Positions 48,429-56,571 of a stretch of DNA of 64,000 bases are shown one piece after another. The stretch's first letter is position 1. Each line of letters begins with the position of its first letter. The notes beneath the pieces are model-generated. The model had not been told where the DNA came from. It saw nothing but the letters and a program-made list of their open reading frames with translations, and searched no databases. A program made the translations under genes and the position numbers. The DNA is from Nannocystis sp. (GTDB lineage Bacteria > Myxococcota_A > Polyangia > Nannocystales > Nannocystaceae), in assembly GCF_016714285.1 (NCBI RefSeq), contig NZ_JADJNN010000010.1, positions 248,001 to 312,000 on the forward strand, written 5' to 3'.

Positions 48429-51116
48429 ATGCAGTCCCGGCCCCGCGCCCACGAGATCCGCCGTCGCTTCCTCGACTTCTTCGCCGCGCAGGCGCACGCC
48501 ATCGTGCCCTCGTCGTCGCTGGTGCCGGCCAACGACCCGACCCTGCTGTTCACCAACGCGGGCATGGTCCAGTTCAAGGACACCTTCCTCGGCCGCGACC
48601 CTCGCCCCTACAAGCGCGCCGTCAGCGTGCAGCGCTGCCTGCGAGCCGGCGGCAAGCACAACGACCTCGACAACGTCGGCTTCACCGACCGCCACCACAC
48701 CCTGTTCGAGATGCTCGGCAACTTCTCGTTCGGCGACTACTTCAAGCAGGACGCGATCCGCTGGGGCTGGGAGTTCCTCACGCAGGACCTCGGCATCCCC
48801 GCCGAGAAGCTCGTCGTGTCGGTGTTCAGCGGCGAGGGCGAGTCGGCCCCCGCCGATGACGAAGCCTACGCGCTGTGGGCCGAGATCGTCCCCGAGGACC
48901 GCATCTACCGCCTGCCCGCCAAGGAGAACTTCTGGGCCATGGGCGACACCGGCCCCTGCGGCCCCTGCTCGGAGATCCACATCTTCCACGGCGAGCGCGC
49001 CCCCGGCGACGCCAAGCGCGACGGCAAGCTCGGCCCAGCCTACGAGGACACCCGCTACACCGAGCTGTGGAACCTCGTGTTCATGCAGTACGAGAAGCAC
49101 CCCGACGGCACCCTCGTCAACCTGCCCAAGGCCAGCGTCGACACCGGCGCCGGCCTCGAGCGCCTCGCCGCCGTGATGGAGGGCGTCGGCAGCAACTACC
49201 GCACCTCGCTGCTCACCCCGCTCGTCGACCTCGCCAAGCGCCTCGCCGGCGCCTCACCCTCGGACCTCGGCGCCGGTGAGTCGCCCTTCCGCGTCATCGC
49301 CGACCACGCCCGCGCGACCGCCTTCCTCATCGCCGACGGCGTCTTCCCCGACAAGGCCGGCCGCTCCTACGTCCTGCGCCGCATCATGCGTCGCGCGATC
49401 CGCTACGGCACCAACGTCGGCCTCGAGCGGCCCTTCTTCCACGAGGTCTGCCAGCAGGTCGTCGCTGAATTCGCCGAGGCCTACCCGCTGCTGCGCGAGC
49501 GCGCCAGCACCATCGACGAGGTCGTCCGCACCGAGGAGGAGAGCTTCCGTCGCACCCTCAGCCGCGGCCTCAAGCGCCTCGAGGCCGCCCTCTCCGACCT
49601 CGCCCCCGGCGAGCAGGCCTTCCCGCCCCCCGTCGCCGCCGACCTCTACGACACCTACGGCTTCCCCGTCGACCTCACCGGCATCATCTGCAAGGAGAAG
49701 GGCCTGACCCTCGACGAGCCCGCCGTCGAGGCCGCCGTCCGCCAGCGCCAGAGCCAGGACGGCGACGCCCACAGCTCGCTCGGCTCCGACAAGGCGATCG
49801 GCGATCTCTACTTCAAGCTCAAGGAGCGCCTCGCCGGCCAGACCAGCTTCACCGGCTACGACACCGTGCAGGGCAGCGGCACGGTGCTCGCCCTCGCCGT
49901 CGACGGTCGCGAACACAAGGAGGCGCGCCCCGGCCAGCAGGTCGAGTTCGTCGTCGACCACACGCCCTTCTACGCCGAGAGCGGCGGCCAGGTCGGCGAC
50001 ACCGGCCGCGCCGAGGGCGACGGCGTCGAGCTCGAGATCGACGACGTGCACAAGCCGACCGGCGACCTCCACGTGCACCGCGGCAAACTCGTGCGCGGCA
50101 CCCTGCGCGTCGGCCAGAGCCTGACCCTCGCCGTCGACGTCACCCGCCGCGACGCGATCCGCCGCAACCACAGCGCGACCCACCTGCTCCACCACGCCCT
50201 GCGCGCCGTGCTCGGCACCCACGTCGCCCAGAAGGGCTCGCTGGTCGGCCCCGACCGCCTGCGCTTCGACTTCTCCCACACCCGCCCGCTCACCGCCGAG
50301 CAGCGGGCGGAGATCGAGCGCCGCGTCAACGTCGAGGTCCTGCGCAACCAGGGCAGCCAGGTCCGCAGCCTGTCGATGGCCCAGGCCCGCGAGACCGGCG
50401 CGATCGGCCTGTTCGAGGCCAAGTACGGCGAGGTCGTCCGCGTCGTCAACATCGGCGGCGAGAGCATCGAGCTGTGCGGCGGCACCCACGTCGCCCGCGC
50501 CGGCGACATCGGCCTGTTCGCGATCGTCAGCGAGGCGGGCATCGCCCAGGGCGTGCGCCGCATCGAGGCCGTCACCGGCATGAACGCGCTCGCGTACCTG
50601 CAACAGACGGCGCAGATCGTCGGCGAGGCCGCGACCCAGCTCCACGCCGCCGGCCCGCACGAGCTGCTGCCGAAGCTCGAGCGCCTGCACCACGACCTGC
50701 GCGCGCGCGACAAGGAGATCGCCGACCTCCAGCGCAAGCTCGCGACCGGCAGCGGCGGCGGGGCAGGGGACAGCATCATCGAGGTCAGCGGCGTCAAGCT
50801 GCTCGTCAAGCTCGTCACCGTCGGCGACCCCAAGGCCCTGCGCGAGGCCGTCGACATCCTGCGCGACCGCCTCGGCTCCGGCGTCGTCGTCCTCGGGGCC
50901 GAGCGCGACGGCAAGGCCAGCCTGATCGTCGCCGTCACCAAGGACCTCAGCGGCAAGATCCACGCGGGTAACCTGATCGCCGCGATCGCGGGCCACGTCG
51001 ACGGCCGCGGCGGTGGCCGCCCCGACCTCGCCCAGGCCGGCGGCGCCAATCCGGCCGGGCTGCAGCAGGCCCTCAGCGCCGCCCGCGAGGCCCTGGCCGC
51101 CCAGATCGCCGGCTGA
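48429..51116 (+). CDS. alaS: Alanyl-tRNA synthetase
   Basis: The 895-residue class II synthetase charges tRNA-Ala. Catalytic motifs: the N-terminal FLDFFAAQAHAIVPSSSLVP, motif 2 in RCLRAGGKHNDLDNVG and EMLGNFSFGDYFK, and motif 3 in GAGLERLAAVMEG. The editing domain contains HSATHLLHHALRAVLG and CGGTHVARAGDIGLF, whose His and Cys bind zinc. The C-terminal DHHA1 domain is present. Length and start (MQSRPRAHEIRRRFLDFF) are those of the family. It is monocistronic, with about 150 bp on each side. Confidence 0.98.
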   Translation: MQSRPRAHEIRRRFLDFFAAQAHAIVPSSSLVPANDPTLLFTNAGMVQFKDTFLGRDPRPYKRAVSVQRCLRAGGKHNDLDNVGFTDRHHTLFEMLGNFSFGDYFKQDAIRWGWEFLTQDLGIPAEKLVVSVFSGEGESAPADDEAYALWAEIVPEDRIYRLPAKENFWAMGDTGPCGPCSEIHIFHGERAPGDAKRDGKLGPAYEDTRYTELWNLVFMQYEKHPDGTLVNLPKASVDTGAGLERLAAVMEGVGSNYRTSLLTPLVDLAKRLAGASPSDLGAGESPFRVIADHARATAFLIADGVFPDKAGRSYVLRRIMRRAIRYGTNVGLERPFFHEVCQQVVAEFAEAYPLLRERASTIDEVVRTEEESFRRTLSRGLKRLEAALSDLAPGEQAFPPPVAADLYDTYGFPVDLTGIICKEKGLTLDEPAVEAAVRQRQSQDGDAHSSLGSDKAIGDLYFKLKERLAGQTSFTGYDTVQGSGTVLALAVDGREHKEARPGQQVEFVVDHTPFYAESGGQVGDTGRAEGDGVELEIDDVHKPTGDLHVHRGKLVRGTLRVGQSLTLAVDVTRRDAIRRNHSATHLLHHALRAVLGTHVAQKGSLVGPDRLRFDFSHTRPLTAEQRAEIERRVNVEVLRNQGSQVRSLSMAQARETGAIGLFEAKYGEVVRVVNIGGESIELCGGTHVARAGDIGLFAIVSEAGIAQGVRRIEAVTGMNALAYLQQTAQIVGEAATQLHAAGPHELLPKLERLHHDLRARDKEIADLQRKLATGSGGGAGDSIIEVSGVKLLVKLVTVGDPKALREAVDILRDRLGSGVVVLGAERDGKASLIVAVTKDLSGKIHAGNLIAAIAGHVDGRGGGRPDLAQAGGANPAGLQQALSAAREALAAQIAG

Positions 51117-51270
51117 TATCGACCGCCACCAGGGCCACGGTGGCGGTCGCGGTGGTAGAGCAAACCACACGGCCCCGGACATCCGATCAGGGTTTCTCCG
51201 ATGCGCCGCATCGCGGGAATTTGTCGCTGCCCCGGCGGCCGTGGCGCGGGCTGTGATAGCGTGGCCTGGC

Positions 51271-52893
51271 ATGGATCTGTCCGCGTTGCTCGCGCGTGAG
51301 GGCATCGAGCCCGGTGACGTAGAAGCTCTGCTGAAGTGGGCCAAACAGCGCTCGCACGCGCTGATCGCCCGCATCGAGCCCGGCTCTCCGCTGGCCGAAT
51401 TGCTCGCCGGCAACCATCACCCGAGCAGCGGACGCACGCCCGAGGTCAACGCACCTGCTTCGCACCCCGCGACCCGCAACGTCCCGCGGCCGATCGCCCG
51501 CAGCGTCAGTCGTCCGTACCTCAACGCCGCCGTCGAGGCGGCGCTGAGCGGCAAGCAGCAGGACCTCGAGCTGGCGATCGAGACCGCCGCCGCCGAGGTT
51601 GAACCCGTCCCGCCGCCACCTGTCCTCGAGGCCAGCCCCGAACCCGAGCCCCCACCGCTCGAGGATGACCCGTCGATCGGCGGCTTCAACCGCTTCGCCT
51701 TCAGCCTCCGCCGCCGCCCCGCCGAACCCCAGCCCGAGGAGCCGCCGCCGCGCTCCAGCAGCCTCAGCCGCGGCTTCGAACTCCACGCCGAGTCGCAGGC
51801 TCCACGCGCCTGGGACGACGAGCACGTCCCCGAGCCCCCCGGCTTCGAGGCTCGCCTCGGCGACAGCGCTCGCATGCACCTCGCCAACCTCGACGCCGAG
51901 TCCTCCGAGGGCCTCGTGCTCGGCATCCCCGACGACGACAGCGACATCCCGGTGTTCCGCGGTCGGCCTCGCAGCGACGCGATCACAGCAGACTCGAGCT
52001 CCTCCGGGCTCACCGACGCGGCCTTCGACGCGCTGATCGAACCCTCGGATCTGCAGCCCGTGCCGTCCGAGTTGTCCGTCCCGGAGCCCGCGACCGTGCA
52101 GTCCGCGACCCCGCATCGTGATGCGTCGGGCCCGGTCGAACGCGCCGCATCGGGCCCCGTGCGCGCCGCGTCCGGCCCCGTGGAACGCGCCGCGTCGGGC
52201 CCTCTGCGCGCCGCGTCAGGCCCGATCGAGGGCGCCGCGTCGGGTCCAGTGCGCGCCGCGTCAGGCCCGATCGAGGGCGCCGCGTCGGGCCCAGTGGAAC
52301 GCGTCGCATCGGGCCCACTCGAGGGCGCCGCGTCGGGTCCAGTGCGCGCCGCGTCAGGCCCACTCGAGCGCGCCGGCTCAGGCCCGCTCGAGCGCGCCGC
52401 GTCAGGCCCACTCGAGCGCGCCGCGTCAGGCCCACTCGAGCGCGCCGCGTCAGGCCCACTCGAGCGCGCCACCTCGAGCCCGTTGGCCGCTGCGAGCTCG
52501 CCACAAGCCGCCGTGAACCCCTCGGAGCGCGCCGCATCGGGCCCCGTGCGCGCCGCGACGCCGCCACCGCCACCGCCGCGAGCCCCCTCCGCCCCGCAGC
52601 CCGCCGCCCGGGTCCCGCCGCCGCCTTCTGGCCGGCGCTCGTCCAAGAAGACCGCCCCCCAACCAGTCGTCGCCGCGGCCGCGAAGCCCCAGCCGAAGAA
52701 GGGCAAGAACCGCAAGAAGGTCGTCGAGCTGAGTCAGCCCGTCGCTCGCCCGGTGTCGGTGCCCTCGCCCGCGGCTCGCCAGGCCTCCGCGCCTTCTCCC
52801 GCGAGCTCCGGCACGCGCCCGGTGACCGCCCCTGGCGACGCGGCCTCGGCGGCCCGCGGCGTGCCCGACTACCTCCGCGACGACGAAGACTAA
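51271..52893 (+). CDS. Repeat-rich protein with ASGP units
   Basis: The 540-residue protein begins with a small helical domain (MDLSALLAREGIEPGDVEAL). Residues about 60-280 are low complexity, rich in Pro, Glu and Ser, and residues about 283-405 are a tandem array of 16 units of the form R-A-A-S-G-P-(V/L/I)-(E). A Lys/Pro-rich end and YLRDDED close the protein. No catalytic domain is visible, and it probably is largely disordered. Function is unknown; it could be a scaffold. The gene is between alaS and gshA. Its stop codon TAA begins the first of three palindrome copies. Confidence 0.65.
   Translation: MDLSALLAREGIEPGDVEALLKWAKQRSHALIARIEPGSPLAELLAGNHHPSSGRTPEVNAPASHPATRNVPRPIARSVSRPYLNAAVEAALSGKQQDLELAIETAAAEVEPVPPPPVLEASPEPEPPPLEDDPSIGGFNRFAFSLRRRPAEPQPEEPPPRSSSLSRGFELHAESQAPRAWDDEHVPEPPGFEARLGDSARMHLANLDAESSEGLVLGIPDDDSDIPVFRGRPRSDAITADSSSSGLTDAAFDALIEPSDLQPVPSELSVPEPATVQSATPHRDASGPVERAASGPVRAASGPVERAASGPLRAASGPIEGAASGPVRAASGPIEGAASGPVERVASGPLEGAASGPVRAASGPLERAGSGPLERAASGPLERAASGPLERAASGPLERATSSPLAAASSPQAAVNPSERAASGPVRAATPPPPPPRAPSAPQPAARVPPPPSGRRSSKKTAPQPVVAAAAKPQPKKGKNRKKVVELSQPVARPVSVPSPAARQASAPSPASSGTRPVTAPGDAASAARGVPDYLRDDED
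52117..52485 (+). repeat. In-frame 18-27 bp repeats encoding ASGP
   Basis: Sixteen consecutive units encode A-S-G-P with flanking R-A and V/L/I-E. The DNA units share GCGTCAGGCCC and GTCGGGCCC forms; four adjacent copies near 52370-52460 are identical over 24 bp, showing recent slippage. Array length is expected to vary between strains. Confidence 0.85.
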
Positions 52894-52895
52894 CC

Positions 52896-52911
52896 TGTCC
52901 CATGAGACAGC
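52896..52911. repeat. Palindrome copy at the stop of the ASGP-repeat gene
   Basis: CTGTCCCATGAGACAG is an inverted repeat (CTGTC/GACAG) that starts 2 bp after the TAA stop. Confidence 0.65.
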
Positions 52912-52960
52912 TGTGAGCCCACCCGGCGCAGTGCTGGCGCGCGCCTCCAGCCAGCGAATC

Positions 52961-53028
52961 GACCTGTCCTACCGGACAGGTCAGGCGTCCGGGTGACCTG
53001 TCCCACCGGACAGGTCAGGCGTCCGGGT
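52961..53028. repeat. Tandem 34-bp repeats with 22-bp perfect palindromes
   Basis: Two adjacent 34-bp units (52961-52994 and 52995-53028), differing at one base, each hold GACCTGTCC-N4-GGACAGGTC, a perfect 9-bp stem with a 4-nt loop, followed by TCAGGCGTCCGGGT. The right unit contains the stop codon and last codons of gshA; the left unit repeats both the palindrome and the gene end. Confidence 0.92.
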
Positions 53029-54445
53029 CGGGGCTCGGCTCCCCGCCCGCGCCCGCGAAGTGGAAGTGACGCGCGAACGCACGCCGGGCCGCCGCGCCGC
53101 GTCCAGGGCTGGCGCCGAGCGCCTCACGGGCGAGGTCCGCGGGCGAGCGGCCCGACTGGACCAGCAGCTCGAGCCCGTCGAGGAAGCGGGCCTCCGTGCG
53201 GCCCTTGCTGTCGCGCACGTCCTGACGCTCGAGCCCCGCGCGGGCGATCGCCATCAGGCGCACGCACAGCGCGTGGACCCGCGGCGAGCGCATCGCGTGC
53301 TGGCGGCACTCCTGCCACAGAGCCAGGCGCGCCGGGAAGTCGAGCCCCGCGACCAGCTCCCACGCCGCCGCGGTCGCGTCGGCGTCGTAGAGGAGGCCCT
53401 TCCACATCGCCGGCAAGGCGCAGACGAAGGCCGAGCTCACCGAGTCGCAGCCACGCACCTCGAGGTAGGGCTTGAGCCGGATCTCCGGGAACAGGGTGCT
53501 CAGGTGGATGTCCCAGTCGCCGCGCTGGGCCCGATGATGGGTGCCGTCCGGCGCGGTGTAGCCGTCCTTCATGTAGATCCGGAACGGCAGGTGCACCGGC
53601 AGGTACGCGCCGTCGCGGCGGATGAGGAACATCGGCACGTCCAGCGCCCACTCGACGTAGCGCTCGTAACAAAACCCGGGCTCGAAGGCCCACGGCCAGA
53701 TCCCGCAGCGCGCGTTGTCCACGTCGGTCCAGTTGTCGCTGCGCAGCGAGGCGAAGCCGCGGTCCTCGCCCTCGCGGTACGGCGAGTTGGCGAAGATCGC
53801 CGTGCTGAGGCCGCTGACACCCATCGCCATCCGCAGCCGCTCGCCACACTGCTGCTCCGACGCGAAGTCGAAGTTCGCCTGCACCGTGCACGTGCGCAGC
53901 ATCATGTCGAGGCCCCGACTGCCGCGGGTCGGCAGGAAGTCCCGCATCACCCGGTACCGACCCTTCGGCATCCACTGGATCTCCTCGCGCGTGGCGAAGG
54001 GGTGGAAGCCGGTCGCCAGCCACGCCAGTCCCAGTCGCTGCGACACCGAATGCAGCTCGCGGTAGTGCTGCGTGAACTCGCCGCAGGTCGCGTGAACATG
54101 CGGCAGCGGCTTGCCGCTCAGCTCGAACTGTCCCCCCGGCTCGAGCGTGATCGACGCCCCGTCCCGCTCGAGGGCGATGATCTCCCCACCCGGCCCCCGG
54201 TCGGCCGCCGGCCGCCACCCGAACTCGTCGATGAAGGCCTGCAGCACCGGCAGCACGTGCGCCTCATACCCGACCGGCCGCGGACCCGCGGGGTCCTGTG
54301 GATCCATGTACAGCCCGAACTTCTCCTGCTCGGTGCCCACCAGGTGGGTCGCCTGATCGCGGCGCTCGGCCCGGCGAAACACCTCCGTGAGGTCTTCGGC
54401 CCGCAGCGGGTCGGACGATGTGGTGGTGGTCGGGGTGCTGCTCAT
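53015..54445 (-). CDS. gshA: Glutamate-cysteine ligase, plant/alphaproteobacterial type
   Basis: The 476-residue enzyme makes gamma-glutamylcysteine, the first step of glutathione synthesis. Seen: HLVGTEQEKFGLY near residue 35, EPGGQFELSGKPLPHVHATC (metal/substrate site), WMPKGRYRVMRDFLP, and QANFDFASEQQCGERLRMAM. The C-terminal half includes MKDGYTAPDGTHHRAQRGDW and LRGC-like LEVRGCDSVSSAF. It resembles the plant-type GCL/EgtA group, not E. coli GshA. No gshB is in the window. The last codons SPDPDA are part of the 34-bp tandem repeat. Confidence 0.9.
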   Translation of the reverse strand: MSSTPTTTTSSDPLRAEDLTEVFRRAERRDQATHLVGTEQEKFGLYMDPQDPAGPRPVGYEAHVLPVLQAFIDEFGWRPAADRGPGGEIIALERDGASITLEPGGQFELSGKPLPHVHATCGEFTQHYRELHSVSQRLGLAWLATGFHPFATREEIQWMPKGRYRVMRDFLPTRGSRGLDMMLRTCTVQANFDFASEQQCGERLRMAMGVSGLSTAIFANSPYREGEDRGFASLRSDNWTDVDNARCGIWPWAFEPGFCYERYVEWALDVPMFLIRRDGAYLPVHLPFRIYMKDGYTAPDGTHHRAQRGDWDIHLSTLFPEIRLKPYLEVRGCDSVSSAFVCALPAMWKGLLYDADATAAAWELVAGLDFPARLALWQECRQHAMRSPRVHALCVRLMAIARAGLERQDVRDSKGRTEARFLDGLELLVQSGRSPADLAREALGASPGRGAAARRAFARHFHFAGAGGEPSPDPDA

Positions 54446-54579
54446 CGGCGCCTCCAGGGCGAAAGAACGGCCTGCAGCGGGGTCCGACCCCGACGCGGCG
54501 GGCCGAGTGTATCCGCAGCACCCGTCGACTTGACCACCACGCCCGAGAAACTTGCCAGCTCATCGCGTGCACGCCTCGC

Positions 54580-54609
54580 TTGACCCGGTCCGGCTCACAC
54601 CGCTAATCT
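54580..54609 (+). promoter_or_regulatory. Putative promoter of the bactofilin operon
   Basis: TTGACC (54580-54585), 18-bp spacer, TAATCT (54604-54609), 51 bp before the first bactofilin start. Confidence 0.45.
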
Positions 54610-54659
54610 CCGCCCCGCGTGTCGCCTCTGCCACATTCGGCGGGCGACCAGATCGGACG

Positions 54660-55052
54660 ATGGCCACCCCCGTGAGCACCTCAGCCACTCCCCGGCCCTC
54701 CGAGGGCATCTGTACCATCGGCCCGCGGATCGCCATCCGCGGCAACATCTCCGGCGAAGAAGATCTCGTCATCGAGGGCCGCGTCGAGGGCAGCGTCAGC
54801 CTCAGCGGCCACCTCGTCGTCGCCCCGGGCGCCGTCGTCGAGGCCGACATCGAGGTCGACAGCGTCGACGTCCACGGCCAGGTCGACGGCGACATCGTCG
54901 CTACCACCGCGATCACCCTCCACGAGAGCGCACGCGTCGGCGGCAACCTGCGGGCGCCTCGCGTCGTCCTCTCCGACGGCGCCCAGTTCAAGGGCAGCGT
55001 CGAGATGGACGTCCAGCTCCCCGGCGGCCTCAACCGTCAGCCGCGCCGCTGA
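54660..55052 (+). CDS. Bactofilin 1 of 3
   Basis: The 130-residue protein has the bactofilin beta-helix pattern of short hydrophobic repeats: RIAIRGNISGEEDLVIEGRV, then VSLSGHLVVAPGAVVEADIE, then VDVHGQVDGDIVA. Bactofilins polymerise without nucleotide and form cytoskeletal scaffolds. ATG at 54660. First of three tandem genes, a layout like M. xanthus bacNOP, with 17 bp to the second gene. Confidence 0.92.
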   Translation: MATPVSTSATPRPSEGICTIGPRIAIRGNISGEEDLVIEGRVEGSVSLSGHLVVAPGAVVEADIEVDSVDVHGQVDGDIVATTAITLHESARVGGNLRAPRVVLSDGAQFKGSVEMDVQLPGGLNRQPRR

Positions 55053-55069
55053 TCTCCGAAGGACCCACA

Positions 55070-55384
55070 ATGGCCACCACCGTCATCGGCAGCAGCATCG
55101 TCATCGACGGCGAGATCTCCGGCGAGGAGCAACTCATCGTGCACGGCACCGTCAAGGGCCGCATCGTCGTCCGCGACGCCCTCGTCGTCGAGAACGGCGG
55201 CCTCGTCGAGGCCACGGTCGAGTCCGCCTCGATCACCGTCAACGGCACCATCCACGGCGACATCGCGGCCAGCGAGCGCGCCGAGCTGCGGCCGAGCTGC
55301 ACCGTCGTCGGGGACATCCGCGCGCCGCGGATCCTCATCGCCGACGGGGCTTCGTTCAAGGGCAACGTCGACATGGGGGGCTAG
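55070..55384 (+). CDS. Bactofilin 2 of 3
   Basis: The 104-residue protein is the shortest of the three and consists almost only of the beta-helix core (IVIDGEISGEEQLIVHGTVK, VNGTIHGDIAASERAELRPS). AAGGA lies 7 bp before the ATG. The third gene starts 4 bp after its stop. Confidence 0.92.
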   Translation: MATTVIGSSIVIDGEISGEEQLIVHGTVKGRIVVRDALVVENGGLVEATVESASITVNGTIHGDIAASERAELRPSCTVVGDIRAPRILIADGASFKGNVDMGG

Positions 55385-55388
55385 CGGG

Positions 55389-56189
55389 ATGGCAACGAAG
55401 ACCAGGAACAATCTCCCTTCTCCCGAGGCCAGCGCCGAGGTGATCGCCCATATCGGCCCCGGCACCCGCGTCGTCGGTCGCGTCTCCGGCCAGGAAGATC
55501 TGCGCGTGCACGGCACCGTCGAGGGCACCGTCCGCCTCGCGCAGACCCTGTTTGTCGAACCCGAGGGCGTTCTGCTCGCCGAGGTCTTCGCCCGCGACGT
55601 GGTCGTCTCCGGCACCGTCGTCGGCAACATCCACGCCGAGAGCGCCGTGCTCCTCACCGCCAGCGCCCGCGTCGTCGGTGACATCCGCTCGCCCCGCGTC
55701 AGCGTCGAGCCCGGCGCCGCCTTCCGCGGCGCGATCAGCATGGAGCCCGTCGACGCCGACGAGCTCGCCGCCGAGGCCACCGCCGCCCGCAGCTACAGCC
55801 GCAGCGACACCCGCAGCGCCTCGGCCCGCGGCGCCCTCGCGGTCGGCGAGCGTCCGGTCGCGGCCAGCAACGGCGACGCCCGCCGCACGCCCGCGCGTCA
55901 GCAGGCCGTCCGCCTCCCACCGCGCCGCGCTCAGGCCTTCACCGCCGCCGCGCCCGCGCCCCGCACCTGGACCACACCCGCCCCGCGTCGCTTCGACGCC
56001 GATCCGATCCCCCCGATCGCCGCCCCCATCGTCGTCGTTCAACACCCGGCCATCCGCAGCAGCGACGACCGCCTGCGCCGTCGCAGCGAGCCCCTCCCCG
56101 CCGCCTCCGAGCCGTCCACCGACGCCAAGAAGCTCGCCCGCCCCCGCACGCTCCCCCGCGGCAAACACAAGGTCGAGCGGGTGGACTGA
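55389..56189 (+). CDS. Bactofilin 3 of 3 with long C-terminal extension
   Basis: Of 266 residues, about 15-125 are the bactofilin core (IGPGTRVVGRVSGQEDLRVH, VVGNIHAESAVLLTASARVV). The rest is basic, Arg/Ser/Ala/Pro-rich and disordered, ending KLARPRTLPRGKHKVERVD. Long basic tails are seen in BacP-type bactofilins that bind partner proteins. Tandem repeats begin immediately behind the stop. Confidence 0.9.
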   Translation: MATKTRNNLPSPEASAEVIAHIGPGTRVVGRVSGQEDLRVHGTVEGTVRLAQTLFVEPEGVLLAEVFARDVVVSGTVVGNIHAESAVLLTASARVVGDIRSPRVSVEPGAAFRGAISMEPVDADELAAEATAARSYSRSDTRSASARGALAVGERPVAASNGDARRTPARQQAVRLPPRRAQAFTAAAPAPRTWTTPAPRRFDADPIPPIAAPIVVVQHPAIRSSDDRLRRRSEPLPAASEPSTDAKKLARPRTLPRGKHKVERVD

Positions 56190-56571
56190 CTTCACGGCCC
56201 CATCCGGGGCCTGGGTCGGTCGTGTCGCGGCTTCACTTCACGGCCCCATCCGGGGCCTGGGTCGGCCGCGTCGCGGCTTCCTTCACGGCCCCATCCGGGG
56301 CCTGGGTCGGCCGCGTCGCGGCTTCCTTCACGGCCCCATCCGGCCGTCGCCGCAGGCCGATCGCCCTCGGTGCGAGGCCCCTGGCCTGGTCGCGCCCGGC
56401 CCGCCCCGGGGCGCCCGGGGGGGCGCACAGACGCGCCCGCAGGTCCCCACCCCTGCCCGAGCAGCCCCGACCGGCCCCGGACCGGCCTCGCTCGGCTTTT
56501 TTGGCGGCGGCGACGGACTGAGGCAAACAAGGGCGCGAGGCTGATGTACCATGCCTCGCAAGAGGGGTCTC
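56190..56571. other. 382-bp gap between bactofilin 3 and the HEAT-repeat gene
   Basis: No gene is seen. The first part is a tandem repeat (56191-56343). The rest is GC-rich sequence with runs such as GGGGGGGCGC and a ribosome-binding site at the end (AGAGGGG before the ATG at 56572). No clear promoter is visible. Confidence 0.5.
56191..56343. repeat. Tandem 45-46-bp repeats
   Basis: Three full units (46, 45 and 45 bp) plus a partial fourth, each starting TTCACGGCCCCATCCGG. Each contains the hairpin GGCCCCATCCGGGGCC. Units two and three are identical for almost the whole length. It lies just past the bactofilin 3 stop. Confidence 0.95.

Noticed and set aside
56191..56343. Tandem 45-bp units as a CRISPR array
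   Set aside because: The repeats are contiguous without unique spacers, and no cas genes are nearby.
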